NCBI GenBank assembly: GCA_014058105.1
Contig: JACGCM010000510.1
Location: 1,240,001-1,304,000 of the forward strand
DNA length: 64,000 nucleotides
Direction: 5' to 3'
Source: Kingdonia uniflora
Lineage: Eukaryota; Streptophyta; Magnoliopsida; Ranunculales; Circaeasteraceae
Positions 43,481-54,084 of the stretch are shown here, one piece after another. A program made the position numbers and the translations under genes. Each line of letters opens with the position of its first letter. The stretch's first letter is position 1. Below the pieces are notes generated by a model. The model did no database searches and was not told the DNA's origin. It saw only the letters and a program-made list of their open reading frames with translations.

Positions 43481-44519
43481 AGTTGATCCCCCCGATGATC
43501 AGCCTTCCATGGTGGAGCCCACATAATACATCAACATTGATGGACCTAGAAGAGGTACTTTCATCGATACTAAGCTGGTTCATCACAAAAAAGACACTCT
43601 CATTCAGTTCTTACGACTAAATCAAGACATTTTTGCGTGGTCTTTGGAAGAGATGCATGTGGTCGATCCGGCCAAGGCATGTCACAAATTGGCCATCAAT
43701 ATCAACGCTACGGCGGTCAGGCAGAAATAGCAGCGACTATCACCGTGACTTTGAGATGAAGTTAACATAGAGATCGAGAAATTTATCAAAGTGGGATTCA
43801 TTCGAGAAGCTAAATATCCAGATTGGATATCCAATATCGTCGTTGTCCCAAAGAAGAATGGAAAAGTCCAAGTTTGTGCAGATTTAACTGATCTAAACAA
43901 ATATACTTTAAAGGACAGTTTCCCTCTTCCCAACATTTATCAGATCCATGATTCCACAACAGGTCACGAACTCTTATTTATGATGGACGCTGCTTCTGGA
44001 TACAATCAGATTCTATTCTTGGAAGAAGATCAAGAAAATACTACTTTCATCACTAAAAGAGGACTTTACTGCTACAAAGTCATGCCCTTCAAACTCAAAA
44101 ATATAGGTGTAAAAAGCACATCTTGGGAAAGTCGTGGAAGTCTACATTGACGATCTCTTATGTAAGAGCTTACAGTCAACCAACCACATTTTAGATCTTA
44201 GCACAATATTTAACATTCTTTGATCTTACACGATGCGTCTCAATCCTTATAAGTGGAAATTCGGAGTACATTCAGGTCGATTTCTCGGCCACCTCATCAG
44301 CAAGAAGGGGATTGAGGCCATTCCAGATTAGATTCAGGCTCTCCTCAACATGTCATCTCCAAAAATGATGAAAGATGTTCTAAATCTTACTAACAAGATT
44401 ACCGCTATTAACTGATTCATTTCATTATCTGGAAACTGTTGTCGTTGGCTTTTCCTACTACTCCACAGTTGTACCTAACGGGGCAAAATTTAGCCAAATG
44501 CAGAGGTTCAAAGGACATC
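43481..44519 (+). pseudogene. pol: G2 reverse transcriptase
   Basis: An N-terminal region near 43620 (FAWSLEEMHVVDPAKA) precedes the open frame 43791-44150: YPDWISNIVVVPKKNGKVQV, CADLTDLNKYTLKDSFPLP, MDAASGYNQI and CYKVMPFKLKN. A short deletion after KLKN shifts the frame. In the other frame HLGKVVEVYIDDLLCKS keeps the catalytic YIDD (near 44140). Then RFLGHLISKKGIEAIPD near 44280, with a stop directly after it. Confidence 0.85.
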
Positions 44520-45050
44520 AAAATGCAAAGTAGCTTTTCAGGATCTTAAAACCTATTTGGGGAAGTCTTCCATCATGAGCACCTCAATAGATAATGAGGA
44601 ATTGATTATCTACCTAGCAATTACTAGTACTTTACCCAGCTCCGTTCTTATTCGACTTGAAGTAAAAATCAGGAATCCAGTCTACTTTATCAGCAAAACC
44701 CTCACCCCAACGGAAATGAAGTACTCTATAATCGATAAACCTCTTCTCACTCTTGTTTACACTTACAGAAACTCAAGCACTATTTCCAAACTCATTCAGA
44801 CAAAGTCATGATGAACTACCCACTTCGGGAGGTTCTATCCAAACAAGAAAATTTGAGGAGAGTGCAATAATGGTCAGTCAGTTTGGGAGAACATTATATA
44901 TAGTTCGAACAATGTCATTCTGAAAAGGTCAGGCCGGTACTGATTTTCTCATAGATTTTCTAGTGGAAGATCCCAAATGGGAGGAGCATGATCATGACCT
45001 TGCAGAGGAAAATATAAAAGATCCACCCCCCAAAGTATTTGACGAGGGAG
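44520..45050 (+). pseudogene. pol: G2 RT-linked RNase H
   Basis: The open frame 44557-44811 has KSSIMSTSIDNEELIIYLAI, VYFISKTLTPTEMKYSIIDK and PLLTLVYTYR. A frameshift near 44770 follows. QWSVSLGEHYI-like sequence and an acidic linker lead to the second RNase H. Confidence 0.82.
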
Positions 45051-45312
45051 CTGAGTGGATTACAAGGAAAGGGTGAAGACTTCTTATAGATGGATCAGCA
45101 GGACCCGCAGGGTCAAGAATTAGAATTGTATTAATTACCCCTTCCAACAATAGGATTGAGAAATCAATCCGCTTGGATTTTGAGGCCTCAAACAATGTCA
45201 CCAAATATGAAGATCTTATTCATGGACTCGACCTCGCTCTTGAGCTCGGTGTCCCAGAACTCTTAGTTTACACAGATTCACTACTCATCGTCCACCATTA
45301 CTCTGAGCAATA
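45051..45312 (+). pseudogene. pol: G2 second RNase H, N-terminal part
   Basis: WITRKG, a stop, then LLIDGSAGPAGSRIRIVLI, KSIRLDFEASNNVTKYEDL and LGVPELLVYTDSLLIVHHY. First and third catalytic Asp are present; the Glu in NNxTEY is Lys here. The frame breaks at the LARD-like element (45318) and resumes at 52078. Confidence 0.82.
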
Positions 45313-45317
45313 GAAGA

Positions 45318-46553
45318 TGACGAGCATGTAATTTTGATATTTTTAATATACCCAAATATGTATTTTAGTCATCCATTATATTTAATTTTGGGTACATATG
45401 TACGTTTGTTTGATTATAACTATTGGAGATGGATATTTGAAACCAAGCTCTTAAATTCAAGTAAAAGTGTCTCCTGGAGTTCATAGCACAAAAAGTTAAA
45501 GACACAATATATTTGGTCTCAAGATTGAAGAAATATATATACAAATATTCATGGAGAATTAGATCAAAGAATATATTGTATCCAAGATCCTTGAAGATAT
45601 TTTATATTAAAGATATATGCAAGAGTTTCTATGAAGAAAGATCTTTATATCACTCAAGGGAATTATATGCAAGAATCTCAGGTGATTGGTTATAAAATTA
45701 GAACATATTATTGTGAAAATATTCGTTACAATTTAATATATAGTTTCTAAATTTGGTTTCCTTCTTCTATAAAAGGAACCTTACCCCCATTGTAATTGGG
45801 CATCTCATATTGGAACAAGTTTAGAAGAAATAAAGCCTTAGTTTTATTTAATTGTCATCTCTTTCTTTTATTTTTATTTTGTAAATAGTTAGCTAGTTCA
45901 TGCAATGATCTTGGGAATGATAGAAGGTTAATCTCTTCTATCTATGACTAGAAAAAAGCCCTTACTCGAATAGTAATAGTTATGTTGTAGTTCTAGGATT
46001 AGTTCTCTTTTGCAATGTTCTAAAATATCTATAATCTACTTCTGGGCTTAATCATAGATAGTAAGTGAATTGAGACTATTTAGCAAAAATCTGGTATTAT
46101 AACCATTAAACCAGATTTTAGGGAAAGCACAAAGAGAACTTGTAGGAGAAATTCGGCCATGCTTAACCATAGTTGAAAGAATTCCTCATGCATATCGGAT
46201 TAAGTAAAACCTAATTTGACCAAACCTTATATGGCTAACCATGGATCTAGGATTGACATATACATCAAGAATTCCCTACCCGAGATTTTTGGCATGAATA
46301 ATCTGCCTAATTAAACTACATAATTACTATTATTGCTTTAGTTGGGCCGAATTCTAATCGTAGCTATTATCTTGTTAATTGTTCTTGTTATTTCTTTATT
46401 TTCAATCTATCCCTTATAAAACTGTAATTCGGCCTATAATGTATTTGTTTTTCCTAAACCTCCCTGTGGATTCAATCTCACTCATCCATGCTACAATTTG
46501 ACATCTATACTTTGAGCGGGTATTTTGTTAGAGGCCCTAAAAACCTCTTATCA
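45318..46553 (+). repeat. 5' LTR of the LARD-like element
   Basis: 1,236 bp, matching 50863-52077 throughout (for example CTATTGGAGATGGATATTTG and GATCTTGGGAATGAT). A TATAAAA-type word and CCCCATTGTAATTGGGC lie near 45770-45810. Confidence 0.88.
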
Positions 46554-46555
46554 AA

Positions 46556-46573
46556 TGGCGCCGTTGCCGGGGA
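46556..46573 (+). other. Primer-binding site (tRNA-Asp type)
   Basis: TGGCGCCGTTGCCGGGGA, an exact complement of the 3' end of plant tRNA-Asp as used by Athila-type elements, two bases after the LTR. Confidence 0.88.
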
Positions 46574-47818
46574 GGCATCGTTAAAAAATATTCTTTCTAA
46601 TACTGAATTTTCTTTATTAATTCTTTCTAATACCGTGCCAATGATTTCTAAATTCTTTGTTTCTAATATTCGTTGAAAAGTATAGTGGGCCGGTAATAGC
46701 ATATAGTGATTTTATTATTATCGTTTATTTTTCTATTTCTCTAGTTTAAACTAAACAAAAAAAAACTTCCTTCTTGAATGTTTTTCCTTTCTGAATTATC
46801 TTTCAAAATTGATATTATTTAATGTTCTCTCTCAACCGAACTAAACGATATGCGCATTTAAAAATCAGGACATCCTAGACTACAATAAACTTAGAAATTA
46901 AATTAATATTGTTGTCGCAAGTTCACTAATCTTTTTTTCTCTTGTTTTACTGGATAGTCACAAAGTTAGTACTCAGAGATCGTGAGGAATTTATAAAGTA
47001 CATTAACCAACTTCTATTTAATCCTTCTTGTGCCCCCTAAGTAAATGGGCACTTCCTTCTTTCGCCCCCTAAGTGAAGGGGCGACCATAGCTTCACAGGG
47101 AAGCACTTCTCTTAGGTTGGCATTTCTCTAAACTTGACATCTTGAAGGGGATTATATCTGCTATGCTCTGACACTAGGAATATAAAGTCGTGTGGAATAT
47201 GCAAATACGCGTTGATCTAATAAAATATTTGTTGTGGTTGGATTGACCTATTGACGTGTTTAAATTTCTTTTCATTCTAACATTAGTAAAGGTAAAAACT
47301 GTTAGAGACTTATGGGATTTCATCACCCAAAAAGCTATCTAACAAGTGGGACCACCCATTAGGGATACAAAAAAATTCGTATCACACAAAAATTGAACGT
47401 CCCGGACCTAAAAGTTAACTGATAATAAAAAGGAATAGCAAGATTCCCGCACGATTTCATCACCCAACAGATAGGTGTACCGGACGGGGGTAAAAACATG
47501 GGTTTGTAGGATACTGCCCCAGCCTAGCGTCGTAAAATATTGGTTATAGGTTTACGACGTTACCGTTCCAAGTGCTGATGTTCGATAAGGCGACTCGCTC
47601 GGGCGTGAGGACTAAACATCTACTTTAAGCTAGTACTAGCACAGTGATGCAGGGGAGTGTAGGAACCAAAGCCTTCAGCCATCCTATCTATTTTTTAACA
47701 TATAAAAATATAGAGGAGACCTAATTATATTTTCTAAAAAAATGCTGAAGTATTTGAGTTTTAGGCTTGATTGGTTTATTTTTACATTGGGTGTTAATTT
47801 AATTGTAAAATGGTGTAC
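46574..47818 (+). other. Leader of the LARD-like element
   Basis: No coding domain. It holds two neighbouring hairpins (47030-47083) and two copies of GATTTCATCACCCAA (about 47317 and 47453). A plausible place for RNA packaging or dimer signals; this is inference. Confidence 0.5.
47030..47083 (+). other. Pair of adjacent stem-loops
   Basis: GTGCCC/GGGCAC (47030-47052, 11-nt loop) and CGCCCC/GGGGCG (47063-47083, 9-nt loop). Both loops begin with CTAAGT or CCTAAGT, so the pair looks like a duplication kept as structure. Confidence 0.5.
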
Positions 47819-48829
47819 ATGCAAGAACATTGGAATTCATATGGCTTGCATTTTGACATCCCACAAAATCCTCAAAATCATTTTCAATCATGGGATCACC
47901 AAAATTCTTAATACGTGGAACCTTTCCAACCTCATTCCTATATATAGTCTCAGCAATCCTTTCAGTCATCTAAACAGTTCCCACCAACTCCACTCAAACC
48001 ATCTTTGGAAGATACTCATTCTCTCTTCATGCAGCAATCAATGGAAAGCCAACAACAAGCGTTGCAATTTCAGCAATAAATGATGCATTTCCAACAACAG
48101 ACTTTGGTGAATCAAATTTCAACGACCCAATCTATCTCTAGGTTAGAGACTTAGATAACTCAGTTGTCAACCAGGTGGAGTAAAATAGAGTATAAAAAAC
48201 TTCAAAGCAATGAAGAAGAACAACTTGAAGTTAAATACTCTTGTGATTTTGAAAATAATGAATTCAAGCGTAATCAAGAAATATTTTCCCCGTGGGGTGA
48301 ATGGATACCATATTATGAGACAGATTTAGAAAATGAACATTTGAAGGTCGGCGAAACTATGTCTCAAGAAGCTCTAAAATAAATGGCTATGTTTAAAAAA
48401 ATTCTTTCTTAATCACCTCTTAATTCCGCCCTCAACATTCAACCACCGATGTCATTATCCATCCCTTCACCGATTGATCCTTACCAATTCACAAATTATA
48501 TCATGATAGAAAATGAGTATTTTTCAAAATTCTTATAAGATTTCTCAGATGATGAGGATGATGACAAATTTCCTGGAAGTGTGAATTTAACATCGATTCT
48601 TGAGAAAATACGAGCTCCATCTTTATCCCAACTAGTATCACCTTCTTTATCTCTCTTTCTTGAATCCATACCTCCATCAATTGAGCCTAATGGGGGTACC
48701 ATGACCATAAACAATTTTTAAAGCTTGTACGGAGATAACCCTTGTTGCATTTCTATTGATGAATGTTTAAATTATGAGGACTCGAAGGATCCCGAGATTC
48801 GTGAAATGATAACTTGGTCATATCCTTAA
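47819..48829 (+). pseudogene. Decayed ORF of the LARD-like element, Gag-tail-like start
   Basis: A single frame from ATG 47819 stays readable for about 335 codons with about ten stops. The first third is Gln-rich with NPQNHFQSWDHQN, SLEDTHSLFMQQSMESQQQ and ISRLETQ-type ends, like the tail of an Athila-type Gag (the SLED...Q...LE.Q..QL pattern). The rest (open frame 48164-48382, IFSPWGEWIPYYETDLENEH; then DFSDDEDDDKFPGSVNL, LFLESIPPSIEPNGG, DNPCCISIDECLNYEDSKDP) is acidic and matches nothing I recognise. No enzymatic motif. It may be a reduced gag or an element-specific protein. Confidence 0.5.
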
Positions 48830-50848
48830 GCCAATGAATATCCATGTTAATGGTCAAGATGAGTCCCTTGAGATAATTTATAATTTCAAGCACACAAATT
48901 TTAAATATTTGTTAGAGTCAATTGTTCCCCGGTCCCCGCATTCTCAAATATGTTATAAATTTTTTCTTCTATTAAAAGAAAACATCTTTTTAAAAAATTA
49001 TAATTTTGGGAATGCCTCAAGGAATTTCTTTATCATAACCACCTATCACATATTTTGGAATATCAACGATAATATGGGGGTTTTAAAAAAATTTAAAGAA
49101 AATATGTTTCCCAGAAAATCGAGTTTTGAATCTAGTTCATTTTCGGGGACAAATACTTGCATGCCAATCATATTATTTACTGCAGCACGTAGTAATTATA
49201 TGACTGTATTAAAAATTCTACAGGAGAATATGTTTCCTGGGTATGTATTTTCTTTATCATGGAAAAAATAGTTTTTCTTTATTTGCCTAAAATTTTTAAC
49301 TTGGAATCCTCAAATGATAGGCAAAGTTTTTAGAAAAAATCTTTTTGATAGAGGATTAGTTTTGAACTCTCTCTGGTTTTTCCAGAATATATCTACCCAA
49401 TTAGAGGCTAATATTGAAGATCACCATTCATATATTATCTGGCTTTTGAAAGATAATTTATAACCAGGATAGTATATCACCTTTTCAACTTCGTACCCTT
49501 CCAGTCATATTGAAAATTTTAAATTTGGGGGTACATTCGTCTGGCTTAAGACGGTAAACTTAGCGCTTCTTGGGAGGCAACCCATGACACATTCAGGTAA
49601 AAAATTCTAGTTTTTATCTTCCATTTTTTTATGCTCTTAAACATTGAGGGCAATATTTTATTTAAGTTTGAGGGTAAGAAGCCATTTCTTTAAATGTATT
49701 TTTTAAGAAAAGTTAAATAATGGCACTTTGACAATTTTTGACGAATTTCCAAACACATAAACTGATTTTACCTTGACATAAATATTATGGAAAAGCCTAA
49801 ATTTTGAAATTGTACCAAGTATACACTAGAATATTTTATACTATTTTAAGCTAGATGTGCTATCTTTTTATTAGCGACTAATTCAACTTAACTTGGCATA
49901 TTTTGAAACGTGCACTTCATTGTAGTTTTACAATTAATACCTTCAATAGATTTTTGCTCAGAATAAGAGAAATTAAATATTTATGTTAAGAATAGTTTCT
50001 ACAATGGAGACAACTGCTTAAGAATAAGTTTATTCCTAAGAAATAATAATAATAATAATAAGCCAAATGTGCTCTAAAAAATTTCGTGCTGCAAGGCTAC
50101 TCGCATGATCAAAAACTGACAGAGGAAAAATTATCACCAATCTCGAATTTGACCATAAACTATGTGAAAGAAGCACAAGAAAATATTACTTGTGAGAATC
50201 CTGAGTCAAGGTCATGATAGGGTACCACACCCCAGCAACCTTAACCAACTGGTGAGGATTGTCGACCGAAAACTCCTTGTTACGGAGGCTTCCCTAACAA
50301 ACAATATACTCAAAAAAAGGCTTAAAAGAAAAGAAAAGTAAAATTCTAGGAAGATGAATTGACTAAGATACTTGTCGAACTGACCGTTGAATTTATTCCA
50401 TTAAGAACTAGATTACCAAAAAATTGAGTAAATTATTCTTGACAATGTATTAAGCGATAAAATTATTTTCACTGTACATTCAAATATAGCTAAAGTAAAA
50501 TACTTGAATCTCTTTCTAATCTTGAGGTAGTACCTCTAGTATCGGATAAGCTTAAAATATTTTTTGGTATACTTAGGAGAATAGAAAGTTTAAGGATTTT
50601 TTCATTGGTATATTTTTGTCATAACTAAATAAGGATAAGTTCACAGGAAATGAGTCGTGTGTATTCTAGAATTATTTAAAATGTCATTATTGACTTTTGT
50701 GGATATAGTCACTGCAAACCCTCACGAGGCAACACTCGTCCATCAAGGGAACCTGGGGGCTTAACGGCTTGTTACATACGCTAAATGCAACCGCGTAACA
50801 TGCGAAAATGGTTTTTGTTTACTTTTGCTTGAAGACTAGCAAAATATA
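48830..50848 (+). other. 3' non-coding interior of the LARD-like element
   Basis: No domain seen. It contains TTAGCGCTTCTTGGGAGGCA (49560-49579), a word I associate with the 3' untranslated regions of Athila-related elements, PPT-like TTTGGGGGTA at 49524 and a variant TTTGAGGGTA near 49669, and an (AAT)n run at 50042-50061. The 145-codon frame at 48834-49271 looks like chance. Confidence 0.55.
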
Positions 50849-50862
50849 AGTTTGGGGGTATT
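50849..50862 (+). other. Polypurine tract of the LARD-like element
   Basis: AGTTTGGGGGTATT, directly before the 3' LTR at 50863, where second-strand DNA synthesis would be primed. Confidence 0.7.
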
Positions 50863-52077
50863 TGATGAGCGTGTAATTATGACATTTTTAATTTACCCGA
50901 ATATGTAGTTTAGTCGTCTATTATATTTAATTTTGGGTACTTACGTACATTTGTTTGATTGTAGCTATTGGAGATGGATATTTGAAACCAAGCTCTTAAA
51001 GTCAAGTAAAAGTGTCTTCAGCAGTTCATAGCTAAAAAGGTCAAAGACACAATATATTTGGTCTCAAGATTGAAGAAATATATACACAAATATTCTTGGA
51101 GAATAAGATCAAAAAATATATTACATCCAAGATCCTTGAAGATATTTTATATTGAAGATATATTCAAGAGTTTACATGAAGAAAGATCTCTACATCACTT
51201 AAAGGAATTATATACAAGAATCTTAGGTGATTGGTTGTAAAATTAGAAGATATTATTATGAAAATATTCTTTATAATTTAATGTATAGTTTCTTAATTTT
51301 GGGTTCCTTCACCTATAAAAGAACCCTCCCCCCATTGTAATTGGGCATCTCATATTATAGCAAGTTTAGAAGAAATAAAATCTTAGTTTTATTTAATTGT
51401 CTTCTCTCTCTTTTATTTTTTTTTGTAAATAGTTAGCTAGTTCATGCAATGATCTTGGGAATGATAAAAGGTTAATGTCTTCTAGCTATGACTAGAATGA
51501 ATCCCTTACTCGAGTAACAATAGTTATGTTGTAGTTTAAGGATTAGTTCTATTTTGAAATCTTCTAAAATAGTTATAATCTACTTCTAGGCTTAACCATA
51601 GCTAGTAAGTGAATTGAGACTATTTAGCCAAAATTCTGTGTTATAACCATTAAACCGGATTTTAGTGCAAACACGAAGAGAACACGTAGGAGAAATTCGA
51701 CCACGCTTAACCATAGTTGGAAGAATTCCTCCTACATATCGGATTAAGTAAAACCTAATTTGACCAAGCCTTAGATGCCTAACCATGGATCTAGGATTGA
51801 CATATACATCAAAAATGCCCTTCCTGGGATTTTTAACATGAATAATCCGCCTAGCTAAACTACATAATTACTATTATTGCTTTAGTTGGGCCGAAATCTA
51901 GTCGTAGCTATTATCTTGTTAATTTTTCTTGTTATTTCTTTATTTTTAATCTATATCTAATAAAACTGTAATTAGGCCTAGAAAATATTTGTTTTTCAAT
52001 CTTACTCATTCATGCTGCAATTTGACAACCGTACTTTGGGCAGGTATTTTGTTAGAAGCCCTAAAAACCACTTATCA
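50863..52077 (+). repeat. 3' LTR of the LARD-like element
   Basis: 1,215 bp, TGATGAGC ... CTTATCA, matching 45318-46553. Differences are mostly single bases and small indels. Confidence 0.88.
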
Positions 52078-52400
52078 CAAGAAAAAAGGCAACATGGTCG
52101 AATGCGCAACCCTCGTTGCAGATTGGATGAGCAAGTTTGTGCAAGTAACTCTCGACTATCTTCCTCGAGGTGAAAATAGACACACCAATTTCTTGGTATA
52201 TCTAGCCAAGGTCTTAGTAACAGAAGCTCGATATCTCCAGTCGAAGTAATTTTAACCCCCTGTATTGATCGTATTTTTGTATGCACGATCAACACTGGGG
52301 GCGATAAAGGGGAAGACAACGATTGGCGAAAGCGAAAGCCATACTTAGCCTATCTCGGTATCGACAACAAATTCAAAGGACCACTTCCATCAGATCCAAA
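52078..52400 (+). pseudogene. pol: G2 second RNase H C-terminus and linker
   Basis: Resumes after the LARD-like element: KKKGNMVECATLVADWMSKF, VTLDYLPRGENRHTNFLVYL, VTEARYLQSK, then a stop. PRGEN (PREN type) is the usual late motif of this domain. It joins in frame with the part ending at 45312. Confidence 0.82.
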
Positions 52401-53579
52401 GGAGCACGAACAATTAATCGACAACTCAAAGTGCTACATAAATCATAACGTTACCTTATATTGTCGTTCAGTCACAGGGCCTTACCTCAAGTGCCTCTCT
52501 AAAAAGAAAGCAGACGAGATGCTCCATGATTTACATGATGAGACTTGTGGCTCCCTTGTCGCAGGTCGATCACTAGCAAACAGAGCCATTACACAAGGAG
52601 TATTTTGGCCCAGCATGCACAAACAAGCAAAAAAGTACTCACACAAATGTGATGTTTGTCAACGACATGGACAAAGGATATACGCCCCTGCGCTCGAACT
52701 CCATGCAAGCAAGGAGTTTTGGCCATTCAAAAGATGGGTACTCGATCTTGTCGGCAAATTTCCTAATTCTCCAAGTAATCGCCGCTACCTACTCATGCTA
52801 CCAATTATTTTACAAAATGGCTATAGGCAGTTCCACTCTATCAAACCAGAGAAGAAGATGTCATCTCATTTATCTGGGAACACGTCATCACTCAATTTGG
52901 GTGCCCCCACCTAATTCGTATAGATAAGAGGCTCTAATTAGTTAGAGAAAAGGTCGTAGCTTTCCTCAATCAACGCAATATCATCCACTCACCATCTAAT
53001 CTCTACTACCCTTAAATCAATGGCCAAGCCGAAATCACCAACAAAACCATTGTGGATGGACTCAAGAAAAGGCTTCATTCACAAAAAAAAAGGAATTAGG
53101 CTTGAGAACTTCCTCATGTCTTATAAGCATATCGTACCACTCCACATCAATTAATTGGTTGCACTCCATTACTCCTTGCCTATGGTATTGAAGCCATCAT
53201 TTCCTCATAATACCATCATTCAGTCTGAGATCACGAGCTAACTGATGAGGAAAATGAGTTCGAATTGGCCTGTAACCTCAACTGGATTAATGAGACCAGG
53301 GAATGTGTCATCGCTAACCTAGGTCAATATCACCATATGTTGGCCAGTTCATACAACAAACGAGTCAGAAGTCGTACCTTCCAAATCGATGATCTCATCC
53401 TCAGAGAAATACCTCAACACCGCAAAAAGCCTTATGCTGGGAAACTATCAGACAATTGGGTGGGTCAATTCCTTATTACAGATCTCTCAGGCCTGGGATT
53501 ATATTACCTCATGACAGAAGAGGGAATTTACATTTCAAATCCTTGGAACACTAGGCGACTAAAATGGTACTATCGTTAA
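52401..53579 (+). pseudogene. pol: G2 integrase
   Basis: Zinc region HDLHDETCGSLVAG ... HKCDVCQRHG, then RWVLDLVGKFPNSPSNRRYL (first Asp). A frameshift near 52800 and stops follow, then HLIRIDKR (second Asp), INGQAEITNKTIVDGLKKRL (catalytic Glu kept) and the open C-terminal frame 53265-53579 (NLNWINETRECVIAN, FLITDLSGLGLYYL, NPWNTRRLKWYYR). Ends at stop 53577-53579. Confidence 0.85.
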
Positions 53580-53727
53580 GTCTCTCACTACTCCATTTCT
53601 ATTTCTCATTTTTTCTATTCCAAAAGTGAGATTTTTATCTCCATTCAATGTACATCCTTATTTATTCAATGAAACTTACAAGTTTTTCTCCCACACATCT
53701 CTCTACTTTAAAGACAATTTATAGATT

Positions 53728-54070
53728 AAAGCATAGATAATACTAGCTTTCAAACGACCTTTATACCAGTTAAATCAAGGATAACACTTAGTTTGGCTGA
53801 CTCAACTAAATCTCTGTGATTAAAACGAAGGTAATACTAGTTTTCAATCGACTCTACAACACATAAGATAAAGCAAAGGCAAAACTAGCTTTATCTACCT
53901 CAATATGGTTATGACATTATACTAGTTAAATCAAGGATAACACTTGGTTTGGCAGACTCTACTAAATCTCTGAGATTAAAATGAAGGTAATACTAGTTTT
54001 CAATCGACTCTACCAGACATAAGATAAAGCAAAGGCAAAAGTAGCTTTCATCTCTCAACATGTCTGCAAC
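53728..54070 (-). repeat. 160-bp tandem units of G2 (about two copies)
   Basis: Inverted match to G1's array. ATCAAGGATAACACTT recurs at 53774 and 53930, a period of about 156. Only about 2.1 units are present against six in G1. Confidence 0.8.
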
Positions 54071-54084
54071 AGCTACTTTTTATT

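Larger units (their letters stand above)
45318..52077 (+). mobile_element. LARD-like non-autonomous LTR element with Athila-type primer site
   Basis: 6.76 kb inside G2's second RNase H, bounded by TGACGAGC and CTTATCA. Target copies are GAAGA (45313-45317) and CAAGA (52078-52082). G1 has CAAGA at this place, so the left copy has one mutation. LTRs are 1.2 kb. The internal 4.3 kb has no protease, integrase or RT motif in any frame I read, only a decayed ORF (47819-48829). Large LTRs plus a non-coding interior fit the LARD class. The primer site is that of Athila-type gypsy elements. Confidence 0.82.

Noticed and set aside
47742..48083. 113-codon frame as an independent gene
   Set aside because: It overlaps a better-supported frame (47819 onward) in another phase and has no domain.
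48834..49271. 145-codon frame in the LARD-like element as a gene
   Set aside because: AT-rich, Phe/Asn-rich, no pattern and no link to the preceding frame; likely chance.
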